DNA of 31,370 bases from assembly GCA_964586315.1 (NCBI GenBank), contig CAZPHE010000022.1, positions 1-31,370 on the forward strand, given 5' to 3'. The stretch is from CAZEER01 sp964586315 (GTDB lineage Bacteria > Fidelibacterota > Marinisomatia > Marinisomatales > UBA1611). The number at the start of each line of letters is the position of its first letter. Positions within the stretch are counted from its first letter, which is position 1. The notes beneath the pieces were generated by a model, which had not been told where the DNA came from, searched no databases, and worked only from the letters and a program-made list of their open reading frames with translations. Shown here piece after piece: positions 16,733 through 26,500 of the stretch. Both the position numbers and the translations under genes were made by a program.

Positions 16733-18385
16733 ATGAGATTCTCTACATTATTAATTTTTTACTCAGCATTTTTATTTTCAAATGACTACATATTTTTAGA
16801 TGAGTCTGTTATGCAGGGACTAAATTTTAAACATGATCATGGAGGTAGCGGAGAGAAATACTATATAGAATCAATTGGTTCCGGAGTATGTTTATTAGAT
16901 TATGATAATGATAATGACCTAGATATATATTTTTGCCAAGGATCAGGATTACCTGGTTGGGATAAGAATATTGTTTTAGAAAACAAATTATTTAGAAATG
17001 ATTTAGGTAATTGGATAGATGTCACTTCAAGAGCTGGTGTTGGTGGTGATAAATCATATAGTTTTGGATGTGCCTGTGGAGATGTGGATAATGATGGTGA
17101 TCCTGATCTGTATGTTACAAACTTTGGCAAGGATGATTTTTATAAAAATAATGGTAATGGCACTTTTACAAATATGACAGATTCAACTGGTGTTAAGAAT
17201 CTAGAATGGGGAGCGAGTGTGGCATTTTTTGATATGGATATGGATGGATTCCTAGATATTTATGTAACAAATTATGTTGAATATTCATTAGATAATAATC
17301 CGTGGTGTGGAGATAGAAGAAAGAACCTTAGAGATTATTGTATGCCAGATTGGTTTCCAGGAGTAAAAGATTATTTATTCCATAACCAAGGGAATTGGAT
17401 TTTTAAGGATGTATCTGCTTCTTCAGGTATTGCGCATCATAGAGGTAAGGGTCTTGGAGTGATACCTGCAGATTTTGATCAAGATGGAGATTTTGATTTG
17501 TATGTTGCTAATGACAAAGTCATGAATCATTTTTTTATTAATGATGGCAAAGGGAATTTTGAAGAAAATGCTATGTTTACAGGTGTGGGATTTAATGAAA
17601 ATGGATTGGCAGAAGCTGGTATGGGCGTTGATATCGGTGATGTCAACGGTGATGGATGGCAGGATATTTTTGTAACAAATTTTAGTGGTGAATCCAATAC
17701 TGTTTATTTTAATAATCAAAAAGGGTTTTTCAGTGATGAAACCAACTTTTCAGGTCTTACTCAACCTAGTTGGAATTATGTTGGGTTTGGAACAAAGTTG
17801 TTAGATTTAAATTATGATGGTTGGTTAGACTTATTCGTGGTTAACGGTCATGTAGCAGAAAATGTAAATAATATTTTAAAAGATCATACTCATGCCCAAC
17901 GTAAACAGCTTTTCATTAATAATCAAGATGGCTCTTTTCAAGAACTCTCTGTAGATAAAATTGGTGATTTAAAAATTCCAAGTGTAGGTCGTGGAGCGGC
18001 TTTTGGAGATCTTGATAATGATGGAGATATAGATGTAGTTGTTGCAAATAACAATGGGTCTTCAAATTTATTAATTCGGCAAGGATATCCATCTGAAAAT
18101 TGGATAGGAATTTTATTAATAGGTATGAATTCAAATAAAGATGCTATTGGATCAAAAGTGAAAATCTCAACAAAACATTTTAGCCAAGTAAAATTTGTAA
18201 ATACTGCAGGAAGTTACCTTGCATCAAATGATAGGCGACTTTTATTTGGCCTAGATAAGTATACTGTTGTAGATAAAATTATCATTGATTGGCCTAGCGG
18301 AGCACTAGATGAATTTAAAAATTTAAAAGCAAATCAATATTATCAGATTATTGAAGGCGGGGATGTATCCGTTTTACATTATTAA
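16733..18385 (+). CDS. Secreted FG-GAP/VCBS repeat protein with C-terminal ASPIC/UnbV domain (CRTAC1-like)
   Basis: A 550-residue exported protein with signal peptide MRFSTLLIFYSAFLFS. Repeats with calcium-binding DxDxDG-type loops occur throughout: DYDNDNDLDIYF (56-67), DVDNDGDPDLYV (117-128), DMDMDGFLDIYV, DFDQDGDFDLYV, DVNGDGWQDIFV, DLNYDGWLDLFV and DLDNDGDIDVVV. They predict a seven-bladed propeller like integrin alpha or CRTAC1. The last ~100 residues hold the ASPIC/UnbV domain (NKDAIGSKV, GSYLASNDRRLLFGL, IIIDWPSG). Cysteines C113/C115 (GCACGD) and C192/C203 (WCGDRR, DYCMPD) could form disulfides and recur in the paralog at 21320. It starts six bases after the MORN lipoprotein, implying co-transcription. 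No enzyme motif seen; adhesion or carbohydrate/protein binding is inferred. Confidence 0.9.
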   Translation: MRFSTLLIFYSAFLFSNDYIFLDESVMQGLNFKHDHGGSGEKYYIESIGSGVCLLDYDNDNDLDIYFCQGSGLPGWDKNIVLENKLFRNDLGNWIDVTSRAGVGGDKSYSFGCACGDVDNDGDPDLYVTNFGKDDFYKNNGNGTFTNMTDSTGVKNLEWGASVAFFDMDMDGFLDIYVTNYVEYSLDNNPWCGDRRKNLRDYCMPDWFPGVKDYLFHNQGNWIFKDVSASSGIAHHRGKGLGVIPADFDQDGDFDLYVANDKVMNHFFINDGKGNFEENAMFTGVGFNENGLAEAGMGVDIGDVNGDGWQDIFVTNFSGESNTVYFNNQKGFFSDETNFSGLTQPSWNYVGFGTKLLDLNYDGWLDLFVVNGHVAENVNNILKDHTHAQRKQLFINNQDGSFQELSVDKIGDLKIPSVGRGAAFGDLDNDGDIDVVVANNNGSSNLLIRQGYPSENWIGILLIGMNSNKDAIGSKVKISTKHFSQVKFVNTAGSYLASNDRRLLFGLDKYTVVDKIIIDWPSGALDEFKNLKANQYYQIIEGGDVSVLHY

Positions 18386-18410
18386 TTTTTTAATTATAAA
18401 TAATTTTGAG

Positions 18411-19313
18411 ATGATAAGAAAAAAAATAATTTTTTTTATTCCAATTATATTTTGGATTACTAATTGTTCAAAAGATCCGATTAATTTTGAAATAGAAATT
18501 GTTGAAAAAGATAATTTATTTTTTAAAAAAAATCAAAGCAAACCGTATACTGGACAAATATTTTCCCTTTACAAAAATAAAAACAAAAAAAATATTGGTA
18601 GTCTTTTTAATGGAAAAAAAAATGGATTATGGACGGAATATTATGAAAATGGTTCAATAAAAAGTGAAGAATATTACAAAGAAGGTCTACCCGAAGGTAT
18701 TTGGAAACTTTGGTATGAAAATAATAAATTAAAATTGCAGGCTTTTTATAAAAATGGGAAGGCAAATGGACTGAGAATTGAATTTTATGATAATGGTCAA
18801 AAGAAAGAAGAAGGAAATTATAAAGATAATGAATTTGAGGGTAAATGGACAAAATGGCATCCAAACGGTACGATTAGTGGTGAAGGATCATATGTAAATA
18901 ATAAAGAACATGGTAAACATACATTGTGGTTTCCTAATGGGAATAAAAAATCTGAGGCATATTTTAAAAATGGTATAATAGTAGGCTCCCGTATAGAATG
19001 GTATAAAAATGGTCAAAAAAAAGAAGAAGGTAGCGCTGAAGGGCTATGGGTTCAATGGTATGATAATGGAAATAAAAAAGGGGAAGGTTTTTATAAGAAT
19101 CAAATACCTGTAGGTCAGCATGTTTTATGGCATAAAAATGGAAATAAAAAATCTATAATGCATTTTAGTAATGGGATACCTCATGGACCAAGAAGTGAAT
19201 GGTATGATAATGGCCAAATCAAAGAAAAGGGAAATTTTATTAATGGTAATCAAAATGGTGAATGGATATATTATAATGAAGATGGGTCAATTGATGGAAT
19301 TGAAAAATATTAG
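18411..19313 (+). CDS. Second MORN-repeat (YwqK-like) lipoprotein, about 11 repeats
   Basis: A 300-residue probable lipoprotein. The ATG at 18411 gives a signal peptide ending at ITNC (C19) followed by SKDPINFEIEIVE, parallel to CSKEPINYQKF in the lipoprotein at 15518, so the two are paralogs. An ATG at 18351 in the same frame would overlap the upstream gene and bury the signal. About 11 MORN_2-type units follow, including GLWTEYYENG, GIWKLWYENN and GPRSEWYDNG; the seventh (GSRIEWYKNGQKKEEGSAE) is five residues short. The C-terminal unit, GEWIYYNEDGSID, matches GRWIYFNKDGSID in the other copy. DNA-level repetition is weaker than in the first copy, so this one seems older or less often rearranged. 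It sits 25 bases after one FG-GAP gene and 64 before the next. Confidence 0.85.
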   Translation: MIRKKIIFFIPIIFWITNCSKDPINFEIEIVEKDNLFFKKNQSKPYTGQIFSLYKNKNKKNIGSLFNGKKNGLWTEYYENGSIKSEEYYKEGLPEGIWKLWYENNKLKLQAFYKNGKANGLRIEFYDNGQKKEEGNYKDNEFEGKWTKWHPNGTISGEGSYVNNKEHGKHTLWFPNGNKKSEAYFKNGIIVGSRIEWYKNGQKKEEGSAEGLWVQWYDNGNKKGEGFYKNQIPVGQHVLWHKNGNKKSIMHFSNGIPHGPRSEWYDNGQIKEKGNFINGNQNGEWIYYNEDGSIDGIEKY

Positions 19314-19377
19314 ATTTAGTTGCAAAATATTATTTTGATAAATTATACCTTCAATTACTTTATTTTATTAATTATGG

Positions 19378-21246
19378 ATGTTTAAGAATCGAAAAAATAA
19401 TTCTCCATTTCTTTTAGTTATTCTTAATTACAGAATACTAGTTACTGGTTTTGTCTGTCTTTTTTTTAATAACTATATGATTATAGGTCAACCCGAGATT
19501 GGGATCCAATTTCAAGATATGACCAATTCTTCAGGGATCGATTTTGTTCACTATGCACCCAGACCTAGATGGTGTGAGATTGGACCATCGGTTGTAGGAG
19601 CCGCTACAAACGAAGAATTAAAACTAATATTTAATGAAAGAGATGAATTCTGGAATTCAAATGGGAACCTACTAACATTAGATGAGTTTGCTAACTTGCA
19701 TTTAATTAAAATGAATGGTTCTGGAGGTGCATGGTTAGATTATGATAAAGATGGTGATTGGGATCTATACTTAGTGAACTGCCAAGGTGATGAATCTATA
19801 ACAAATTCTCTTTATGAAAATCAAGGTGATGGAATATTTACTAAAATTAGAAAATCAGGCGCGGAAGATAATGGTGAAGGTATGGCTGTCTCAATTGCAG
19901 ATTATAATAATGATGGTTTTTCTGATATATTTGTTACCAATTATGGTGATTTTAAACTTTATAAAAATAATGGCGATCAAACCTTCTCAGATGTTAGTAA
20001 AGTGGCTTTCCCTGATGGAATTAAAAATTGGTGGTACGGAGGCTCTGCATGGGGTGATTATAACCTTGATGGATTCTTAGATCTTTATGTTGCAGGTTAT
20101 GTGGATTTCTCAAGAAGACCTCGTAATACCAGTTTAAGATTTCCAATGGATTTTGGGGGTCTTCCAAATACTCTTTACAAGAATAATGGCGATGGAACAT
20201 TTATTGATGTCACTTCTGAAATAATAGTACTCAATGATGCATCAAGAAAATCCATGCAAGTTTTGTTTCACGATTTTAATCAAGATGGGTACCCAGATAT
20301 TTTTGTTGCAAATGATACAGATGCTAATGGCCTATATTTAAATAAAGGAGATGGCCAGTTTAAACCCTTCTCTGGTCCAAGTGGTTTGGGAACGACGGAT
20401 GGTAGTATGGGCATTGCAATTGGTGATGTAAATAGAGATGGATTAATAGATCTTATATATACAAATTATTCATCAGAAGTCAATATACTCGCATTGTTAA
20501 TAGATAATAAAAGTACAAATGATGGAAAACTTCGTAATTCAGTATTTGTTCATGATTTTAACTCACCAATTGTACAAAAACTCACTTGGCCAAAAGTGAG
20601 TTGGGGAACAGGTTTATATGATTTGGATAATGATAAGGATTTAGACCTTTTTTTTGCGGCTGGTCATCTTAATTCTGTTAGTGGAGATAATAGGCAATCT
20701 AATCTACTATTTGAAAATAATGGTGAAGGTAATTACAAAGATATATCCATTAATTCAGGAGTGATCTCAGCTGGGAAACGAATTCATAGGAGTGCAGTAT
20801 TTGCTGATTATAATGATGATGGATTGGTTGATATGTATATCACTGTTAATGGGCAGCAAGTCGAGGATGGTCAGGGTAATATAACAGATGATAAAAATAG
20901 AGGTAGGGGTGTATTATTTGAAAATATTACTAATATAAACAATCATTGGTTAAAAATTCGTTTAGAAGGAACAAAATCTAATCGCGATGCGTTCGGTACT
21001 TTTGTTACTGTAAAAACGGATAATAATGTACAGATACAAACTCTTTCTTCTGGAGAAGGTTACTTTTCAAATAATGCGCAGGAGCTATACTTTGGATTAG
21101 GCGATGATGATATGATAAATCTCATTGAGATATTATGGCCGAGCGGTATTCAGGAATCATTTAGATCAATATCATCTGATCAAACAATCTATATTGTAGA
21201 AAATAAAAAATTATACCAGAATACATTGGTTTTGGGGAAAAAATAA
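19378..21246 (+). CDS. Divergent FG-GAP repeat protein with ASPIC/UnbV domain
   Basis: A 622-residue exported protein, the most divergent of three FG-GAP/ASPIC proteins here. A long N-terminus (MFKNRKNNSP before a hydrophobic stretch at about 11-37, ending IIGQ) acts as signal or anchor. An extra segment, residues about 60-112 (with PRWCEIGP and NERDEFWNSNG), precedes the first calcium loop DYDKDGDWDLYL. Further loops include DYNNDGFSDIFV, DYNLDGFLDLYV, DFNQDGYPDIFV, DVNRDGLIDLIY and DLDNDKDLDLFF. The ASPIC domain is at the end (NRDAFGTFVTV, LYFGLGDDD, EILWPSGIQE). It lacks the GCAC and paired-cysteine segment of the other two, although a lone PRWCEIG cysteine remains. Predicted secreted propeller; ligand unknown. 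Confidence 0.88.
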   Translation: MFKNRKNNSPFLLVILNYRILVTGFVCLFFNNYMIIGQPEIGIQFQDMTNSSGIDFVHYAPRPRWCEIGPSVVGAATNEELKLIFNERDEFWNSNGNLLTLDEFANLHLIKMNGSGGAWLDYDKDGDWDLYLVNCQGDESITNSLYENQGDGIFTKIRKSGAEDNGEGMAVSIADYNNDGFSDIFVTNYGDFKLYKNNGDQTFSDVSKVAFPDGIKNWWYGGSAWGDYNLDGFLDLYVAGYVDFSRRPRNTSLRFPMDFGGLPNTLYKNNGDGTFIDVTSEIIVLNDASRKSMQVLFHDFNQDGYPDIFVANDTDANGLYLNKGDGQFKPFSGPSGLGTTDGSMGIAIGDVNRDGLIDLIYTNYSSEVNILALLIDNKSTNDGKLRNSVFVHDFNSPIVQKLTWPKVSWGTGLYDLDNDKDLDLFFAAGHLNSVSGDNRQSNLLFENNGEGNYKDISINSGVISAGKRIHRSAVFADYNDDGLVDMYITVNGQQVEDGQGNITDDKNRGRGVLFENITNINNHWLKIRLEGTKSNRDAFGTFVTVKTDNNVQIQTLSSGEGYFSNNAQELYFGLGDDDMINLIEILWPSGIQESFRSISSDQTIYIVENKKLYQNTLVLGKK

Positions 21247-21319
21247 CTTTTCAATCTGGTAATTTTGATTCAAAATATTATCTTTTTAGATGAAGCAGAG
21301 TTGTTGATACATATTTAAT

Positions 21320-23032
21320 ATGCTTATAAGGCTTTTATTCTATTTCAAAAAATTTGAATTACATTTTGTAATTTATAATATCTTATTATCTACGGGATTA
21401 GGACAATCTCTTTATTTTAAAGATGTAGCTCACCAACAAATGTTAGAATTTAAACACGATCATGGAGGATCAGGAAAATACTATTATATTGAATCAATGG
21501 GAGGTGGAGTTTGTATTTTTGATTACGATAATGATGGAGATTTAGATGTGTATTTTACTCAAGGTGCTCCCTTACCAGGTTGGAACAAAAGCATTATATT
21601 AGAAAATAAGCTTTACAGAAATGATAATTCAAAATGGATAGATGTTACAAAAGAAGCAGGTGTTGGTGACAAAAGTTATAGTATGGGCTGTGCCTGTGCA
21701 GATTATGATAATGATGGCGATACAGATCTATATGTTACAAATTATGGAAAGGATATTTTTTATATTAATAATAATGATGGAACATTTTCGGATATTACGA
21801 ACAATTTAGGAATCGAAAACGAAAAAATGGGAATGAGTGCCGCATTTTTTGATAGTGATAGCGATGGTTGGTTAGATCTTTATATTACAAACTATGTAGA
21901 TTATGATATTGAAAATAACCCCGAGTGCACGAGCCCTATGCAGTATCCTGATCATGGGCAAATATTTGCAAGGTCTTATTGTGATCCAGATGTATTTCTT
22001 GGAGTTGAAGATAAATTCTATTACAATAAAAATGGAAAATTCACTGATCGATCAAGTAGGTCAGGGATCAATAGATTTAGACTTAGAGGTCTTGGTATAA
22101 TACCTGGAGATATTGATAATGATGGAGATATGGATGTTTACGTGGCAAATGATAAAGACATGAATTTATTATTTATTAATAATGGTACTGGTCGTTTCTC
22201 GGAAAATGCCTTAGCCATGGGTGTTGGTTTCAATGGTAATGGTCTTGCCGAGGCTGGTATGGGTGTTGATGTAGGTGATTTTGATCGTGATGGGTGGTTA
22301 GATATATTTGTTACAAATTACAGTGGTGAAACCAATACACTTTACCAAAATAAAAAAGCTGGTTATTTTTTTGATATTACGGATGAAATTGGGCTTGGAA
22401 GACCAAGTATCCATTTTCTTGCTTTTGGGACCAAATTTGTTGATTTGAATCTTGATGGTTGGTTGGATATATATGTTGCAAATGGTCACGTTGTAGATAA
22501 TATTAATTTATTTAATAGGGATTATTATCATGAACAATATAATCAAATTTATATCAATCAGGGCAATGGAACATATATTGATCAAACAAAAAACATAAAT
22601 GGTGATGTATTAAAGAAAAGAGTTAGCAGGGGAACAGCGTTTGGAGATATTGATAATGATGGAGATTTAGATTATATAGTTGCAAATAATAACCAAAAGG
22701 CTAATCTATATTTAAATGATGGAAAACCAAAAAATAATTGGATAGGTTTTCTTCTTGAAGGGAAAACATGTAATCGTGATGCTATAGGCAGTAAAATAAT
22801 CGTTATATCAGATGCTGGTACTCAAGTTGCTTGGGTGAATCCTGCAGGTAGTTATCTTACTTCAAATGATAAAAGGATATTATTTGGGATAGGGAATGAT
22901 CAATCTATTTTATCTCTCGAAATTATTTGGCCAGGCTTAATTAAAGAAATCTATAAAGATATTGAACCAAATTATTATTATAAGATTACTCAAGGCGAGG
23001 ATTTATCTAGAATAAATTTTAATAATAATTAG
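21320..23032 (+). CDS. Third FG-GAP repeat protein with ASPIC/UnbV domain, close paralog of 16733
   Basis: A 570-residue exported protein. The N-terminal 30 residues include a hydrophobic signal ending near GLGQ. From FKHDHGGSG (44-52) onward it aligns with the protein at 16733 almost end to end: YYIES, PGW, ENKLYRND, GVGDKSYSMGCACADYDNDGD, GFNGNGLAEAGMGVDVGD, GSYLTSNDKRILFGI. It keeps the cysteine pair C124/C126 and C203/C221, but the loop between the latter two is seven residues longer (it contains SPMQYPDHGQIFARS). The ASPIC core NRDAIGSKI is intact. Calcium-type loops occur at about 68-79 and 129-138 and five more times. It follows the divergent paralog by 73 bases, so it is probably in the same block. 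It differs in composition and length enough to exclude a recent tandem copy. Confidence 0.9.
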   Translation: MLIRLLFYFKKFELHFVIYNILLSTGLGQSLYFKDVAHQQMLEFKHDHGGSGKYYYIESMGGGVCIFDYDNDGDLDVYFTQGAPLPGWNKSIILENKLYRNDNSKWIDVTKEAGVGDKSYSMGCACADYDNDGDTDLYVTNYGKDIFYINNNDGTFSDITNNLGIENEKMGMSAAFFDSDSDGWLDLYITNYVDYDIENNPECTSPMQYPDHGQIFARSYCDPDVFLGVEDKFYYNKNGKFTDRSSRSGINRFRLRGLGIIPGDIDNDGDMDVYVANDKDMNLLFINNGTGRFSENALAMGVGFNGNGLAEAGMGVDVGDFDRDGWLDIFVTNYSGETNTLYQNKKAGYFFDITDEIGLGRPSIHFLAFGTKFVDLNLDGWLDIYVANGHVVDNINLFNRDYYHEQYNQIYINQGNGTYIDQTKNINGDVLKKRVSRGTAFGDIDNDGDLDYIVANNNQKANLYLNDGKPKNNWIGFLLEGKTCNRDAIGSKIIVISDAGTQVAWVNPAGSYLTSNDKRILFGIGNDQSILSLEIIWPGLIKEIYKDIEPNYYYKITQGEDLSRINFNNN

Positions 23033-23097
23033 ATTAAATTGTAGTTTCAGTTAATTCTTTGATTCTTTTGTAAAGTATAATTAAAGTAAATTGGTAT

Positions 23098-23397
23098 GTG
23101 GAATTGCTTTTTAGATATTACTTTTTATTTTTTGCTTTATTATTGGGCAAAGAACCAAAAACACTTGAAAATCAGAAAAACAAACCAGAGATAGAATCCC
23201 ATAGTCTCTTTAAAGAAATCAATAAAGCAGATATTTTTTATGTCTATGGACCTGATGGTGATAAAATTATTTCTGTTAAATTTGATAAATCCAATAACCT
23301 TTTATCAAAGACTAGTTATAATCAATCAAATGATAAGCAAATTTATATTTACAATGATGACTGCAAGAAGAAAGAATGTCATCAATTCATACACTAA
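23098..23397 (+). CDS. Small exported protein of unknown function
   Basis: A 99-residue product if started at GTG (23098). The N-terminus MELLFRYYFLFFALLLGKEP is a signal peptide or anchor. The mature part is charged; its second half (FYVYGPDGDKIISVKFDKSNNLL, then QIYIYNDDCKKKECHQF) has a strand-turn-strand look similar to a single degenerate MORN or YD-like unit, and ends with two cysteines. No family recognised. It lies 65 bases after the third FG-GAP gene and may belong to the same block. The non-ATG start lowers certainty. Confidence 0.5.
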   Translation: MELLFRYYFLFFALLLGKEPKTLENQKNKPEIESHSLFKEINKADIFYVYGPDGDKIISVKFDKSNNLLSKTSYNQSNDKQIYIYNDDCKKKECHQFIH

Positions 23398-23587
23398 TTA
23401 TTAAATAAAAAATAAACTAAGCAAAATATTATTATGACTAATACATGTCTCAGATATTGTCTGAAAGTATTTTTAAAAGGTCTATAGTCTAAATTGTTAT
23501 AATTAATTTTTTTAAATAGGTAAAGACTCTGGTGGATTTCTCGACGAAAAACTTATAAATTAAAGCACCGCATCCAAACCAGCTTTT

Positions 23588-26500
23588 GTGTATATATCTG
23601 AAATAAAAATGCATGGCTTCAAATCCTTTGCCAATAAGGAAGTCATGAAATTAGGCCAAGGTATCACCACCGTTGTGGGTCCCAACGGTTGTGGGAAAAC
23701 TAATATTGTTGATGCAATTCGCTGGGTTTTAGGTGAACAAAAATATAGTATCCTCCGTAGTGGTAAAATGGAAGATGTGATTTTTAATGGGGCTGAGAAG
23801 ACTAAACCTCTTGGAGTCTGTGAGGTTTCCATGACTGTTCATAATAATTCTGGGAAACTACCAATAGAGTATAATGATATAGAAATTGCAAGACGCGTTT
23901 ATCGTAGTGGTGAATCAGAATATTATTTAAATAAGACACAATGTCGATTGAAAGATATAATGGATCTTTTTGTCGATACTGGAATGGGTGCTGATGCCTA
24001 TTCGGTGATTGAGTTGAAAATGATAGAACAGATACTATCCGAGACAGCAGATGATCGTCGAAAAATGTTTGAAGAAGCAGCGGGTATCCATAAATATCGT
24101 ACCCAAAAAAAATCAACCATAAGAAAATTTGAAGCTACAAGAAATGATCTTGAACGAATCCAAGATATTATAGCAGAAGTAGAGCAAAAAGTTCATAATC
24201 TTGAATTACAACTAAAACGCTTCAAACGTCATGCATCCTTAACAGAAACTTTAGAAATAAAAGATATTGAATTAGCATATATCCAAGTTCATCGGTTTAA
24301 TTCTCAAATTAAACCTTTACGGTCTAAAATTGAAGAGTATCAATATTTGCGAGAAACAAAATCAAGTGAACGCTCGTCACATGAAAAAAAAATAAGCGAA
24401 CTTAAAAATACATATAAAAGCCAAGAGGAAGAATTAAATCAATTACAAGCTCACATGGATGAGATGAATGAAAATAGAGAAACTCTGAGGAATAATATAT
24501 TAGTATTATCTGAACAAGGTAGAGGTTCTTTACTAACGGTTGACCGTTTGGAAAGAGAAAAAAGAAACAACTTTAAAAAAATTGGCAGTCTAAAACAATT
24601 GAGCCTTGATTTTGATAAAGAAATGATTGAATTAGAGCCAACTATTGAAGAACAGCTCAATAATTATAGATTACATAGAAAAGATTTTACCATAATTGAA
24701 AAAGAATATCTAAAAGAAGTTAATCATCTTGACCAATTACAAAATGAAAGATGGGAAATTCAAAGAAAACTATCAGATGATCGTTCTTTTTATGAACGCA
24801 CTAAAGCAATTATATCTGAAAAATCAGATGATATAGATCAATTAGATCAAAATATTGTTTTTTGTAATAATAATAAAAAGAAGCAAATGGCATTACAAAA
24901 AAGTATAAGCAAAGATAAAAATAATGTAGATAAAGAGTTGGAAAAAGCTGAAAAAATTATGGTTAAGCTGAAGACTAAAGATAAAGAATTAAATAATATC
25001 ATTGGAATAACTTTAGAAGAAAAGCATACTATAACTGCATTAATTAATTCTCTAAAGGAGCAAATAAAGTTTTATTCAGGTCTTGTAGAATCAAGAGATG
25101 GATTTCCTGATGGAACTCGTTATATTTTAGAAAACCCTAAATCCTTTCCTAATGTTTTAGGTACGGTTGCAGATATGTTTCAAGTGGATGAAGAATATAG
25201 GGATGCTTTGGAATCAGGTTTGGGAGAATTATCGCATTGTTTAATTGCGAAAGATAGAGTATCAGCAATTTCAACGTTAAAAAAGGCCAATGAACTTAAG
25301 GCGGGTGACTTAACTATAATTCCTCTTAAAGAAGTTGCAGCTTTTAATTTAAATCCAAAATTATTACCAAATGGATTTGAATCTATAAAAAGGGCATCTG
25401 AACTTATACAAACTAGTAAAAAACTTAGGCCATTAGCAGAATATCTTTTAGGTAATCTTTTAATAGTAAATGATTTAGCTTCTTTTGTATCACATAAAGA
25501 ATTACCTGATTGGAATATTGTAGATATAAAAGGAAACTTCTCAGGAAATGATTTAATCTTGAAAAATAGACAAATATCGGAACATGGGAATATCATGGGA
25601 AGACAGAAAAAACTTGATTTGGTTAGAATAGAGCTTGAAAAACTAGTTTCCAAGGAAAAAATGATTAAAAAGAAACTTAATGTTTTTTCTGATTCTGTTA
25701 AGACTAACCAAAACAGGATAAATTTAAATAAATCGGAAATAAGTGCTCTAAATCAGGCGTCTACAAATTTTGAAAAAGATTTGATCCGTAACCAATTGTT
25801 AGTTAAACAGATAGATGACCAAATAAGTACATCAAAGCAAGACTTCAATTCAGCAAAAATTGAATTTGAACAAGCAAAAAATGCTTTACAAATGCTAAAA
25901 CCTAGTTTAGATAAAGCAAATAAAAACTTGGAATCTTTTGAAGAAAAGGTTAATCAATCAAATAATGTTATGCTTGCTACTAGACAAAAAAAGGAGGACT
26001 GCCAACAAAGACTTCAAGATATTAAAATTAGACTTATTGAATTAGAATCAAGAAGAGACCAGATAAAGTTTAAAAAGAAATCTGGAGATGAAACATCAGA
26101 AGAATTAATAAATAGACAAGACTCTATTAATATGGAGATTAAAGAATTAAATAAAAAGAAGGAAAATTTGGACAATGAGATTATATCGAGTGAAAAAGAA
26201 CTTGATCTGATTAATGCAGAAATCCAAAAACAACGCTCTATCTTAGATTTAAAACAATCTGTTTTTAAAGAGACTTTTCAAAGTATTGAAGAAATACAAT
26301 TACGAATTTCGAATGAGCAAAGAGACAAAGAGCAAATACTTGAAGATTTAAAAAATGCGGAACTAGAGGCGAGTGAAACAGAACAAAAAATTCAACTGAT
26401 TCAAGAGCGTATATCAGATAGATACAATACTAGTATTCCTGAAAAACTAGTTGTAGATAATTCAGAAGAGCAACTTAAAATAAAAATTTCAAAAATTCAG

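Noticed and set aside
16900..17719. Minus-strand open frames inside the FG-GAP genes, as well as similar ones inside smc, ispG and other genes
   Set aside because: They are antisense shadows of strongly supported genes, lacking signals or recognisable domains.
18351..18410. Upstream ATG for the second MORN lipoprotein overlapping the FG-GAP gene
   Set aside because: The lipobox and the match to the paralog favour 18411; the extra 20 residues are not shared.
15518..19313. YwqK-family toxin-antitoxin interpretation of the MORN lipoproteins
   Set aside because: The family name is historical; both proteins are lipid-anchored with many repeats and no adjacent toxin-like gene is present.
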